From: Candidatus Rifleibacteriota bacterium
Lineage (GTDB): Bacteria; Riflebacteria; Ozemobacteria; Ozemobacterales; Ozemobacteraceae
Reading direction: 5' to 3'
Assembly (NCBI GenBank): GCA_022704885.1
Contig: JAKJFO010000249.1
Span: 1 to 5,603 of the forward strand
DNA: 5,603 nt
A program made the position numbers and the translations under genes. The stretch's first letter is position 1; every line of letters begins with the position of its first letter. Below the pieces are notes generated by a model. It did not search any database and had not been told where the DNA came from. It was given only the letters and a program-made list of their open reading frames with translations. Of the stretch, positions 1 to 5,603 are shown piece by piece.

Positions 1-1337
1 TTTTTCAGATTTTGGGCGGGTTTGCCAACTGCTTTTCCGTTGAGAAGAAGTTTGTCGTTGCGTGAAGCTGGCGCAACCCAGGTGATGAAGAACGAGTTGG
101 GATATTTCTTTTTGAGCAGTTTCAGCAGAGTCTTCGCTTCGTCGCTTTTTTCGCCAAGCGCGAGAATCGAGTATCCCAGTGCGTCGTCGGCGCGATAATG
201 CCCGGGAAGCGTTCTGGCAAGAAACATGAAATACGGCACGGCCTTGGCCAGGCGGCCGCTGTCATAGTGTTCCAGGCCCATTTCGTAGATATGAACCGGA
301 AACAGAGTGCCGAGGTCGCCTACTTTGCTGAGGCGGGTCAACAGTTCGAGGGTTTCGACGTCGTTGCCGACTCGGTAAGCGGAGCGCATCTTGCGGTAAA
401 GGGCGGCGACTTCGTTGACCGGAAAAGCAGGAGTCAGAGCAATCCGGTAATCGGCGATCGCTTCGGCATGGCGGTCGTTGAAATGGTGCGCGTCTCCGCG
501 CAGCTGGTGAGCGAGTGCCAGTATTGCCGGCGCGGCTTTTCTGGCGCCGATGATCGAGTTATAAAGTGGCATCGCCTGTGTCAGCTTTTTGTCCTGGCGC
601 AGAGCTTCGGCTCTAAACAGATCAGCGGCGGGCTGGCCCCATTTGCCGAGCAGCTTTGCCTGATTCTGTCCGTTTTTGAAGAATTCGCCGACTATGCCTT
701 CGGAATTGGCAAGCAGGAGAATTTCGAGCCACTCATCGTCTTCAAATGCCCATTCGGCAGGTTTCTGCAGTATCTTTTTGAGCAGCCCCTGCGATGCCGC
801 GGCAGTGCGGTAAAACGGCTTTTCGGAATGGTAGCCGCGCAATGCCTGGATGGCGATGCGGCTTTTGCGACCTGGTTTGAGAAAAGCCAGTTCACTCAGT
901 TTTTCGAGGGCGGTACCGCGAAGCCATGGGGTTGGCATGTCGCGGCCGACCGCTTCGAGTCTGGCAACGGTATTTTCGTCGGCGGTTTCGAGCTGCAGCA
1001 GAAACTGTGGCATTCGGCTCTGCAGCGCGGTTTCGCTGTCCGGATATCGGTTGATCAGGGTGTTGTAGAGGTTAAGCGCTTCGACCTTGCGCCCGAGATT
1101 TTTTAGTGCATCTGCCTGAACGAACATTTTGAGGTCATCGAGCTCAGGTGATGCCTTGAGCGATTCGATCTTTTTGATAATTTCTGCATACTTTTTTGCC
1201 TGATAGAGTTTGCCGAGTTCTTCGAGATTGCGGTCAAAACTTTGCGCCGACAATGCGATGGCGCCAAGCATGCATGCCAACGCCAGCGTGAGTTTGAATT
1301 TCCCAATCAACTTTAACATTAACTTGAGGTTTTTCAT
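1..1337 (-). CDS. Exported TPR-like helical-repeat protein (C-terminus beyond left edge)
   Basis: Reading the minus strand from an ATG at 1337 gives 445 uninterrupted codons to the window edge, so the C-terminus is missing. The start is supported by AGGAGA (1348-1343) five bases upstream. Residues 1-31 form a Sec signal peptide: a lysine-rich start, a hydrophobic core around LALACMLGAIAL, and a signal-peptidase-I-like site ALSA|QS. The mature part is almost all amphipathic helix pairs typical of tetratricopeptide repeats. The clearest are around residues 66-101 (ALKNLGRKVEALNLYNTLI then RYPDS) and about 346-416 (LAKAVPYFMFLARTLPG, then LLKLLKKKYPNS). It is therefore probably a periplasmic scaffold or binding protein. 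The long exported helical solenoid resembles the N-terminal part of Slt-type lytic transglycosylases, but no catalytic domain is in the window, so enzyme function is speculative. It is transcribed divergently from the EF-G-like gene. No convincing promoter was found for it. Confidence 0.85.
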   Translation of the reverse strand, partial: MKNLKLMLKLIGKFKLTLALACMLGAIALSAQSFDRNLEELGKLYQAKKYAEIIKKIESLKASPELDDLKMFVQADALKNLGRKVEALNLYNTLINRYPDSETALQSRMPQFLLQLETADENTVARLEAVGRDMPTPWLRGTALEKLSELAFLKPGRKSRIAIQALRGYHSEKPFYRTAAASQGLLKKILQKPAEWAFEDDEWLEILLLANSEGIVGEFFKNGQNQAKLLGKWGQPAADLFRAEALRQDKKLTQAMPLYNSIIGARKAAPAILALAHQLRGDAHHFNDRHAEAIADYRIALTPAFPVNEVAALYRKMRSAYRVGNDVETLELLTRLSKVGDLGTLFPVHIYEMGLEHYDSGRLAKAVPYFMFLARTLPGHYRADDALGYSILALGEKSDEAKTLLKLLKKKYPNSFFITWVAPASRNDKLLLNGKAVGKPAQNLK

Positions 1338-1386
1338 TTATTTCTCCTGTTGTTATTCTGTGTACCAGAAAGTAATGCATGTTTTC

Positions 1387-1416
1387 AACCCCCGCTCGAA
1401 ATTGCAGGACGGGGTT
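1387..1416. repeat. Small inverted repeat in the divergent intergenic region
   Basis: AACCCC (1387-1392) and GGGGTT (1411-1416) are perfect reverse complements. With one bulged C the stem can extend inward by a G-C pair. It lies between the divergent starts, upstream of the plus-strand promoter, and within or near whatever promoter serves the minus-strand gene. It could be a protein-binding site or a weak hairpin. With only six base pairs it may also be chance. Confidence 0.3.
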
Positions 1417-1436
1417 ATTTTATGTACAGTCAGGCG

Positions 1437-1465
1437 TTGCAATTTTATTGGTTTTGCTGTATAAA
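1437..1465 (+). promoter_or_regulatory. Sigma70-type promoter for the EF-G-like gene
   Basis: A -35 element TTGCAA (1437-1442) and a -10 element TATAAA (1460-1465) are separated by exactly 17 bases. Transcription would begin near 1472, giving a leader of about 45 bases. The leader contains a small possible hairpin, CAGG (1480-1483) with CCTG (1489-1492), and then the Shine-Dalgarno site. Predicted from consensus match and position only. Confidence 0.65.
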
Positions 1466-1508
1466 TATCAGATAATTTGCAGGAAACCCCTGTTCAGTTA
1501 GTATTTTT

Positions 1509-1513
1509 AGGAG
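1509..1513 (+). promoter_or_regulatory. Ribosome binding site with two adjacent ATG start codons
   Basis: AGGAG precedes two consecutive in-frame ATG codons at 1518 and 1521. The spacing is four bases to the first and seven to the second. Seven is nearer the usual optimum, so the second ATG may be the main start. The protein differs by one methionine only. Confidence 0.7.
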
Positions 1514-1517
1514 ATAA

Positions 1518-3602
1518 ATGATGAAACTTTATACCACCGACAAGATTCGCAACATTGGCCTGGTCGGCCACGGAGGCTCGGGCAAGACTTCGCTTGCCGA
1601 GGCGATGCTTTTTCATACCGGGGCCAATACCCGCATAGGAAAGGTCGATGATGATTCGTCGGTGATGAACTACGACCCGGAAGAAACCCGGCGCAAGGCC
1701 ACTGTCGGCACTTCGCTGGCCGCGATCGAATACAAGGATCACAAGATCAATCTTCTTGACGCTCCGGGTTTTGACGATTTTCTTGGTGAAGTTTACAAGA
1801 TTTCCGGCGCTGTCGATATGGCTATCGTCACTGTCAATGCGCAGTCAGGCCTCGAAGTCGGCACTGAGAAAAACTGGGCCCTGCTCGAAGCTGCGCAGAC
1901 CCCGCGTATCATTTTTCTGAGCAAACTCGACAAAGAAAACATCAATCTCGACAAGATTTTTGCCCAGCTCAAGGCGTTTGACAGCAAGATCACCCCGGTC
2001 ATCGTTCCCTGGGGCACTTTTGAGAACCTCAAGGGCGTCATCGACCTCATCGACATGAAAGCCTATGCTTACAATGATGACAAGGGCAAAGCCATTGAAG
2101 TCAAGGATATCCCGGCCGACCAGCTCGACTACGCCAGAGCTTTGCGCGAACCTATGGTCGAATCTATCGTCGAATGCGACGAAGCGCTGATGGAAAAATT
2201 CTTCGAAGGCGCCGAAATCAGCGCTGACGAACTGCGCGGCGCGCTGCGCAAGGGCATCGCCAAAAACGAAATCAAGCCTCTTATCAGCGGTATGGCTCTC
2301 AAGAGCATCGGTACTGAAAACGTTCTCGACTTTATCGTGAGCTGCTGCCCGTCACCGGCAGACTGCCGCATTCTCCCGGTCTTCAAGGCCGGCACCAACG
2401 AAGAAGTCAAACTCACTGCTGATGCCAGCGGCCCGGTATGTGGTTTCATCTTCAAGAAGATCAACGAAATGGCCGGCGACATGATCTTTTTGCGCGCGGT
2501 CAGCGGAACTTTCAACCCAGGCGTCGAATATCTCAACACGACTACCGACAATACCGAACGCTTCAGCTCATTCTCAACATTGCGGGGCAAGAACAAGGTC
2601 GATGTCGAAAAGGTCGTAGCCGGCGATATCGTGGTTCTGGTCAAGCCGAAAAGCTCGACCCATGGCCACACTCTGTGCGAAAAGAGCAATCAGCTGCAGG
2701 TCAAGGTTCCTGAACTGCCGCAGCCAAAGCTGACTTTCGCAGTAAACCCGCGCACCAAACAGGACCAGGAAAAGATGGGCTCAGGCCTCAACACCCTGTG
2801 TGCTGACGACGGCGTTCTCTCATACAAATTCGACCCTGAACTCGGTCAGGGCCTGCTCTCGGGCCTCGGTGACACTCACATCGACGTCGCCATCAGCCGC
2901 CTGAAATCGCGCTGGGGCGTTGATGTCGATATTTCCAAACCGAAAATTCCGTATCGCGAAACCATCAAGGGCAAATCACGCGTTCAGGGTAAACACAAGA
3001 AACAGTCTGGTGGGCGCGGCCAGTATGGCGACTGCTGGATCCGCTTCGAACCGAATCCGGGCGTAGAATTTGAATTCGTCGACGAAATCGTCGGCGGTGT
3101 CGTTCCCAAGAACTTCATTCCAGCCATCGAAAAGGGTCTGCAGGATGCGCGCAAACGCGGTGTTCTCGCCGGCTTCCTGACCATCGGTTTTAAAGCTACC
3201 GTTGACTTCGGTTCATACCATGATGTCGACTCTTCAGAAATGGCGTTCAAACTTGCAGCTACCCTTGCTTTCAAGAAGGGCATCGCCGAAGCCCGCCCGA
3301 TCATTCTTGAGCCGATTTATGAAGTAGCGGTCACTGTTCCCGATGAATTCATGGGCGCTATCATTGGCGACCTGAACTCACGCCGCGGCCGCATTCTCGG
3401 CATGGAACCCCAGGGCGGCACCCAGATCGTAAAAGCTCTGGTTCCGTTGGGAGAAATGTATAAATACTCCACCGACCTCAAGTCGATGACCCAGTCTCGC
3501 GCTGATTTCAACATGACTTTCAGTTCGTATGAAGAAGTGCCCGGCAACGTTACTGACCAGATCATCAAAGAATACAAGACCGAAGACGAAGCCGAAGTCT
3601 GA
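1518..3602 (+). CDS. fusA: Elongation factor G-like translational GTPase (EF-G2-type paralogue)
   Basis: A full-length 694-residue protein with all five EF-G domains. The G domain (about 1-290) has P-loop GHGGSGKT (17-24), a switch I segment around RRKATV (58-63), DAPGF (81-85) where classical EF-G has DTPGH, SKLD (135-138) for NKMD, and GMALKS (258-263) for GSAFKN. Domain II (about 292-390) is a beta barrel. Domain III (about 398-475) contains GDTHID (451-456). Domain IV (about 482-600) contains SGGRGQYG (497-504) and SYHDVDSSEMAF with the tip histidine H568. Domain V begins near 601. EF-G catalyses ribosome translocation. The P-loop form, the non-His residue after DxPG and the EVGTEK segment (113-118) place this in the EF-G-like/EF-G2 group, some members of which hydrolyse GTP poorly or not at all. 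It stands alone, not beside rpsL, rpsG or tuf, which supports a paralogue rather than the housekeeping copy. It has its own promoter and terminator. The family is certain. Housekeeping versus specialised role is inferred. Confidence 0.96.
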   Translation: MMKLYTTDKIRNIGLVGHGGSGKTSLAEAMLFHTGANTRIGKVDDDSSVMNYDPEETRRKATVGTSLAAIEYKDHKINLLDAPGFDDFLGEVYKISGAVDMAIVTVNAQSGLEVGTEKNWALLEAAQTPRIIFLSKLDKENINLDKIFAQLKAFDSKITPVIVPWGTFENLKGVIDLIDMKAYAYNDDKGKAIEVKDIPADQLDYARALREPMVESIVECDEALMEKFFEGAEISADELRGALRKGIAKNEIKPLISGMALKSIGTENVLDFIVSCCPSPADCRILPVFKAGTNEEVKLTADASGPVCGFIFKKINEMAGDMIFLRAVSGTFNPGVEYLNTTTDNTERFSSFSTLRGKNKVDVEKVVAGDIVVLVKPKSSTHGHTLCEKSNQLQVKVPELPQPKLTFAVNPRTKQDQEKMGSGLNTLCADDGVLSYKFDPELGQGLLSGLGDTHIDVAISRLKSRWGVDVDISKPKIPYRETIKGKSRVQGKHKKQSGGRGQYGDCWIRFEPNPGVEFEFVDEIVGGVVPKNFIPAIEKGLQDARKRGVLAGFLTIGFKATVDFGSYHDVDSSEMAFKLAATLAFKKGIAEARPIILEPIYEVAVTVPDEFMGAIIGDLNSRRGRILGMEPQGGTQIVKALVPLGEMYKYSTDLKSMTQSRADFNMTFSSYEEVPGNVTDQIIKEYKTEDEAEV

Positions 3603-3620
3603 TCTCAAGCTCTTTAAAGG

Positions 3621-3656
3621 CGGCCGGCCGGAGCGATCCCGCCGGCCGTTTTTTTT
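3621..3656 (+). terminator. Rho-independent terminator of the EF-G-like gene
   Basis: CGGCCGGC (3621-3628) pairs perfectly with GCCGGCCG (3641-3648). Inside, after one C-C mismatch, GGA (3630-3632) pairs with TCC (3637-3639) across a GCGA tetraloop of the stable GNRA class. Eight T residues follow (3649-3656). It starts 18 bases after the stop codon. There is no matching T-tract for the opposite strand, so it is one-directional. Confidence 0.93.
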
Positions 3657-3673
3657 ATCGCCATCCAAGACAT

Positions 3674-3712
3674 GGATTCTGCGACTCCGCTTCGCTCCGT
3701 GCAGAATGACAC
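3674..3712. repeat. Short palindromic element resembling a dispersed intergenic repeat
   Basis: ATTCTGC (3676-3682) and GCAGAAT (3701-3707) are perfect 7-bp inverted repeats. They enclose an 18-base core in which CTCCG occurs twice (3685-3689 and 3695-3699) around CTTCG. Read on the minus strand, the element begins TGTCATTCTG and ends CAGAATCC. This layout recalls short intergenic palindromes with TGTCATTCTG and CAGAATC ends that are scattered in many bacterial genomes. It lies just after the terminator, as REP-like or miniature elements often do. Only one copy is in the window, so dispersal is inferred from resemblance. Confidence 0.55.
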
Positions 3713-3717
3713 AAGTT

Positions 3718-3745
3718 TTGACCAGAAATCGCCGGCGTATAAAAT
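3718..3745 (+). promoter_or_regulatory. Candidate upstream promoter for the 261-residue protein gene
   Basis: TTGACC (3718-3723) and TAAAAT (3740-3745) are 16 bases apart, a reasonable sigma70 pair. It would be the distal member of a tandem pair with the promoter at 3751-3778. Its -35 element begins six bases after the palindromic repeat. Confidence 0.4.
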
Positions 3746-3750
3746 TGTGG

Positions 3751-3778
3751 TTGCAAAAGTGTTGGTTTTCGGTATTAT
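3751..3778 (+). promoter_or_regulatory. Candidate proximal promoter for the 261-residue protein gene
   Basis: TTGCAA (3751-3756) and TATTAT (3773-3778) are 16 bases apart. TTGCAA is the same -35 hexamer as in the EF-G-like gene promoter. Transcription would start near 3785, leaving a short leader of about 28 bases before the ATG at 3813. An overlapping TATAAA (3776-3781) would give a 19-base spacer and is less likely. Confidence 0.5.
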
Positions 3779-3802
3779 AAATGGCTGATAAGGTTATTTT
3801 GC

Positions 3803-3810
3803 AGAGGTGA
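3803..3810 (+). promoter_or_regulatory. Ribosome binding site that decides the start at 3813
   Basis: AGAGGTGA (3803-3810) closely matches the extended Shine-Dalgarno sequence, and its AGAGG core ends five bases before ATG 3813. A GTG at 3807 is also in frame but lies inside this site and has no good site of its own at normal distance. The ATG is therefore preferred, which removes two residues from the longest reading. Confidence 0.7.
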
Positions 3811-3812
3811 AG

Positions 3813-4598
3813 ATGCAGGTAGAAAAATCGATAGAGCCGGCAGCTGGCAAAGGTAATGTCAGGCTGGCCCTTCAGTTCAATATCGAGCCTTCAGAGCTCG
3901 AAGCATTGTGTCTGATACTACAGAGCAGCATTGCCGCGGGGATCGAGAAGTCATTGTCGCCTGGTATGCAGGCGGTTCTTCTGACCAGGCTGCTCAAGCA
4001 TTCGATCGATCTGAAATTCGAGCAGAAGACGATACATCCAGATTCTCTGCCGGTTATTCACGATCACCAGGAGCCGAAGCTGAACACTTTCAAGGCTCGT
4101 GTCGTGCGTGGCATGTTTCTTACGTTCATCGAGCATGAGCGCGGTTTTCCCGGCCTGATCGACAGTATGGCCGGTATTACCTCGGTTGGTCTCGGAGCCG
4201 GTTCTTTCAAATTGCCAGGCAGCAACAGAAAGATCAGACTGGCGGAATTGCACGCCAGTTATCCGCCGGCAGAGATGGTGGTGGCAGAGCAGGTCGCGCT
4301 GATGCAGAAGCTTTTTGTGCCGGAGAATCTGCTTGGGTATCCTAATGTGCGAACTGGGGTTTACAGCCTGTTGACCGGTTGCTCGCTGTTGCCGTTCTAT
4401 GCGGCGGTTGTGAAGGTGAGCGACGAAAGTGCGCCCGACAATGAAGCTGCCTTGCAGAAAGCCAGGCAGATGGTCGAAGAGCGTTTTTCGTTCAATTCTG
4501 AAAGGCTGCACCGATTTCTCAACCAGAATCTTTTCAGAGTAATGTTCGAAGAACTGTTCAACCACGAAAGCACGGTATTTTCAATTTTTTCGTTATAA
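3813..4598 (+). CDS. Hypothetical protein, 261 residues, family not recognised
   Basis: An open frame of 261 codons with a good Shine-Dalgarno site, flanking promoter candidates and codon use like its neighbours, so it is very likely a real gene. I do not recognise the family. There is no signal peptide and no clear transmembrane helix, so a cytoplasmic location is likely. The sequence is mostly helix-forming, with leucine-rich stretches near residues 29-65 (SELEALCLILQSS, MQAVLLTRLLKHS). A glycine-rich stretch GITSVGLGAGSF lies in the middle. A hydrophobic segment around VYSLLTGCSLLPFYAAVV is too polar at its ends to be a confident membrane helix. The acidic/basic C-terminal third (KARQMVEERFSF onward) is probably helical and ends FNHESTVFSIFSL. 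No catalytic or metal-binding motif is evident. It is separated from the upstream gene by a strong terminator, so their proximity says little about function. Confidence 0.85.
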   Translation: MQVEKSIEPAAGKGNVRLALQFNIEPSELEALCLILQSSIAAGIEKSLSPGMQAVLLTRLLKHSIDLKFEQKTIHPDSLPVIHDHQEPKLNTFKARVVRGMFLTFIEHERGFPGLIDSMAGITSVGLGAGSFKLPGSNRKIRLAELHASYPPAEMVVAEQVALMQKLFVPENLLGYPNVRTGVYSLLTGCSLLPFYAAVVKVSDESAPDNEAALQKARQMVEERFSFNSERLHRFLNQNLFRVMFEELFNHESTVFSIFSL

Positions 4599-4599
4599 T

Positions 4600-4624
4600 C
4601 CCTGCGCATTGCACGGCTTTTTTT
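4600..4624 (+). terminator. Weak candidate intrinsic terminator after the 261-residue protein gene
   Basis: CCCTGC (4600-4605) and GCACGG (4611-4616) can form a five-pair stem with one C-C mismatch and a five-base loop, followed by C and seven T residues (4618-4624). The T-tract and its position just after the stop codon are right, but the stem is short and imperfect. Confidence 0.35.
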
Positions 4625-4634
4625 CTGTAGACTG

Positions 4635-4664
4635 TTGACATCGCAGAGCGATTCAGTTGATAAT
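4635..4664 (+). promoter_or_regulatory. Sigma70-type promoter for the lipoprotein gene
   Basis: A perfect -35 hexamer TTGACA (4635-4640) and GATAAT (4659-4664) are 18 bases apart. Transcription would begin near 4671, about 32 bases before the lipoprotein start. The spacer carries the left arm of the inverted repeat at 4647-4702. Confidence 0.65.
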
Positions 4665-4702
4665 GGCAGCATTCAAAGTTATACCCGGGGGATTGAATCG
4701 CT
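4647..4702. repeat. 9-bp inverted repeat spanning the lipoprotein promoter and start
   Basis: AGCGATTCA (4647-4655) and TGAATCGCT (4694-4702) are perfect reverse complements, 38 bases apart. The left arm lies in the promoter spacer, and the right arm ends at the base before the ATG. A protein binding both arms would cover the promoter and the ribosome binding region. In a transcript from further upstream the arms could pair and hide the start codon region. Either role is inference. Confidence 0.5.
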
Positions 4703-5603
4703 ATGGCAGGAAAAAGCCGCAGTCTTAGTTTTTTTCTATTCTTGTGTGCACTTCTCAGTGGAGTGATTTTTTATGGCTGTGGCGGTGGCGGGGGCACGTC
4801 ATCGAGTAGCGTGCCCCTTCAGATCAGCGGTAACGTAACCTCTATCATTCCGCTTGCCGGTATGCGCGACGAGTCCTCGTTGAGCCCAGATCTGCGTGCT
4901 GCTGCAAGTCTTGCCGGTGTAGAAGTTTATCTCGAGAATTATCGCGAGCAGAATTCAACGCTTAGCGACGCCGATGGCAGATACCTGCTTTCAGGCGTTC
5001 CAGCCGGCAGTCACTATATTGTCGCGATGAAGAAAACAGCGACTTATACCCTGAAAGTGCGCTCAACCGAAGCGATAAGCGTTTCTGAAAGTCGGCCTGC
5101 CGTGCAGGCTGGCAGTATGGCTCTGAAGTCTGCCACAGCGACCGCCAGTGGTCGTCTGGTCGATGCTGCCGGAAATTCAGTGCCCAACGGCCGCTTGACC
5201 CTCTGGGGTGAAGCTTTTTATACCGACAGCAATGGCTACTACACTACCCCCGCAATGCCGGAAAACGTCACAGCGCCGATTGTTGTTGCTGTTCCCGGCT
5301 ATCAGCCGACTGAAATCCAAGTCAAGTTTACCGACAATCCCCCGTTCGTCGAACAGACTATCGTTAATACGGCTTCTACCAATCGCCCGCCAACCAGTTC
5401 TCTGGTCGCTTCCAGATACTCGGTGTCTCCGAGTACTACGGTAGCTCTTTCGGCCACTGCCAGCGACCCCGATCAGGAGCTTGGAGCCGATAACTTCAGC
5501 TGGGCGATTACCGGCAACATTGGCACCTTTTCCGGCAGTATCTCCGGTTTGAAGGTGGTCTGGGTAGCGCCAAATGAAAATGCAATTGCAACGGTCACCT
5601 TTA
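4703..5603 (+). CDS. Secreted lipoprotein with carboxypeptidase-regulatory-like and Ig/PKD-like domains (partial)
   Basis: Three hundred codons are open from ATG 4703 to the window edge, so the C-terminus is missing. An in-frame TGA at 4694-4696 limits the start, and GGGGGA (4687-4692) is a weak, slightly distant ribosome site. Residues 1-25 are a lipoprotein signal peptide ending in lipobox FYG|C26, followed by GGGGG and a serine-rich linker. Glycine after the cysteine fits outer-membrane sorting in proteobacterial-type systems. A first carboxypeptidase-regulatory-like beta domain covers about 41-110, with ISGNVT, GVEVYLEN, DADGRYLLSGVPAGSHYIV and an insertion near 48-69. A second covers about 146-209, with GRLVDAAGNSV, DSNGYYT and VAVPGYQPTEI. 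From about 227 (NRPPTSSL) an Ig/PKD-like domain begins, with TATASDPDQE and FSWAITGNIGTF. Such proteins are usually cell-surface or periplasmic binding or structural proteins. No enzymatic domain is visible. It appears monocistronic in this window. Confidence 0.87.
   Translation, partial: MAGKSRSLSFFLFLCALLSGVIFYGCGGGGGTSSSSVPLQISGNVTSIIPLAGMRDESSLSPDLRAAASLAGVEVYLENYREQNSTLSDADGRYLLSGVPAGSHYIVAMKKTATYTLKVRSTEAISVSESRPAVQAGSMALKSATATASGRLVDAAGNSVPNGRLTLWGEAFYTDSNGYYTTPAMPENVTAPIVVAVPGYQPTEIQVKFTDNPPFVEQTIVNTASTNRPPTSSLVASRYSVSPSTTVALSATASDPDQELGADNFSWAITGNIGTFSGSISGLKVVWVAPNENAIATVTF

Noticed and set aside
198..1106. A 302-codon open frame on the plus strand.
   Set aside because: It lies wholly opposite the exported repeat protein, which has a signal peptide, a good ribosome site and coherent helical repeats. 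The plus-strand translation shows no recognisable domain, has no Shine-Dalgarno support and is rich in residues expected from antisense reading.
1359..1388. A possible minus-strand promoter TTGAAA-18-TACACA for the repeat protein.
   Set aside because: The -10 matches only three of six consensus bases, so I could not support it as a feature. It remains the best weak candidate found.
2129..2689. A 186-codon open frame on the minus strand.
   Set aside because: It is antisense to the conserved EF-G-like gene and is a by-product of its codon use. No independent start signals or domain were seen.
3951..4565. A 204-codon open frame on the minus strand opposite the 261-residue protein.
   Set aside because: The plus-strand frame has a strong ribosome site, promoters and a better amino acid composition. 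The antisense frame has none of these.
4594..4599. A perfect TATAAT hexamer overlapping the stop codon of the 261-residue protein gene.
   Set aside because: No -35-like hexamer lies at a suitable distance upstream, and a better promoter (TTGACA-18-GATAAT) lies just downstream.
5208..5444. A 78-codon plus-strand open frame inside the lipoprotein gene.
   Set aside because: It is in another frame of the lipoprotein coding region, which continues with clear domain structure through the whole interval.

Overview
The window looks like chromosomal DNA from a Gram-negative (diderm) bacterium of roughly balanced base composition, probably an uncultivated lineage. Evidence for this is a Sec-exported repeat protein, a lipoprotein with a C-GGGGG start, sigma70-type promoters and Shine-Dalgarno sites, and an elongation factor G-like protein of the secondary (EF-G2) type. 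I cannot place it in a phylum from sequence alone. Candidate phyla such as Riflebacteria are only a guess.

Layout, left to right. (1) Positions 1-1337, minus strand: the N-terminal 445 residues of an exported tetratricopeptide-like helical-repeat protein that runs off the left edge. (2) Positions 1338-1517: a divergent control region with a strong plus-strand promoter, a small inverted repeat and two Shine-Dalgarno sites. (3) Positions 1518-3602, plus strand: a complete five-domain EF-G-like GTPase with altered nucleotide-binding motifs. (4) Positions 3603-3812: a textbook intrinsic terminator, a short palindrome resembling a dispersed intergenic repeat, and two candidate promoters in tandem. 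(5) Positions 3813-4598, plus strand: a 261-residue cytoplasmic protein I do not recognise. (6) Positions 4599-4702: a weak terminator candidate, a strong promoter and a 9-bp inverted repeat ending at the next start codon. (7) Positions 4703-5603, plus strand: the N-terminal 300 residues of a surface lipoprotein with two carboxypeptidase-regulatory-like beta domains and an Ig/PKD-like domain, running off the right edge.

Each gene appears to be its own transcription unit. Promoter-like sequences precede all three plus-strand genes, and a strong terminator follows the EF-G-like gene. There is therefore no operon-based evidence that the four genes work together. No mobile element, CRISPR array, rRNA or tRNA was seen, and I found no convincing new multi-gene system. 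The points most worth a second look are the GTPase-motif changes in the EF-G paralogue, the palindromic repeat at 3674-3712, the inverted repeat around the lipoprotein start, and the unrecognised 261-residue protein.
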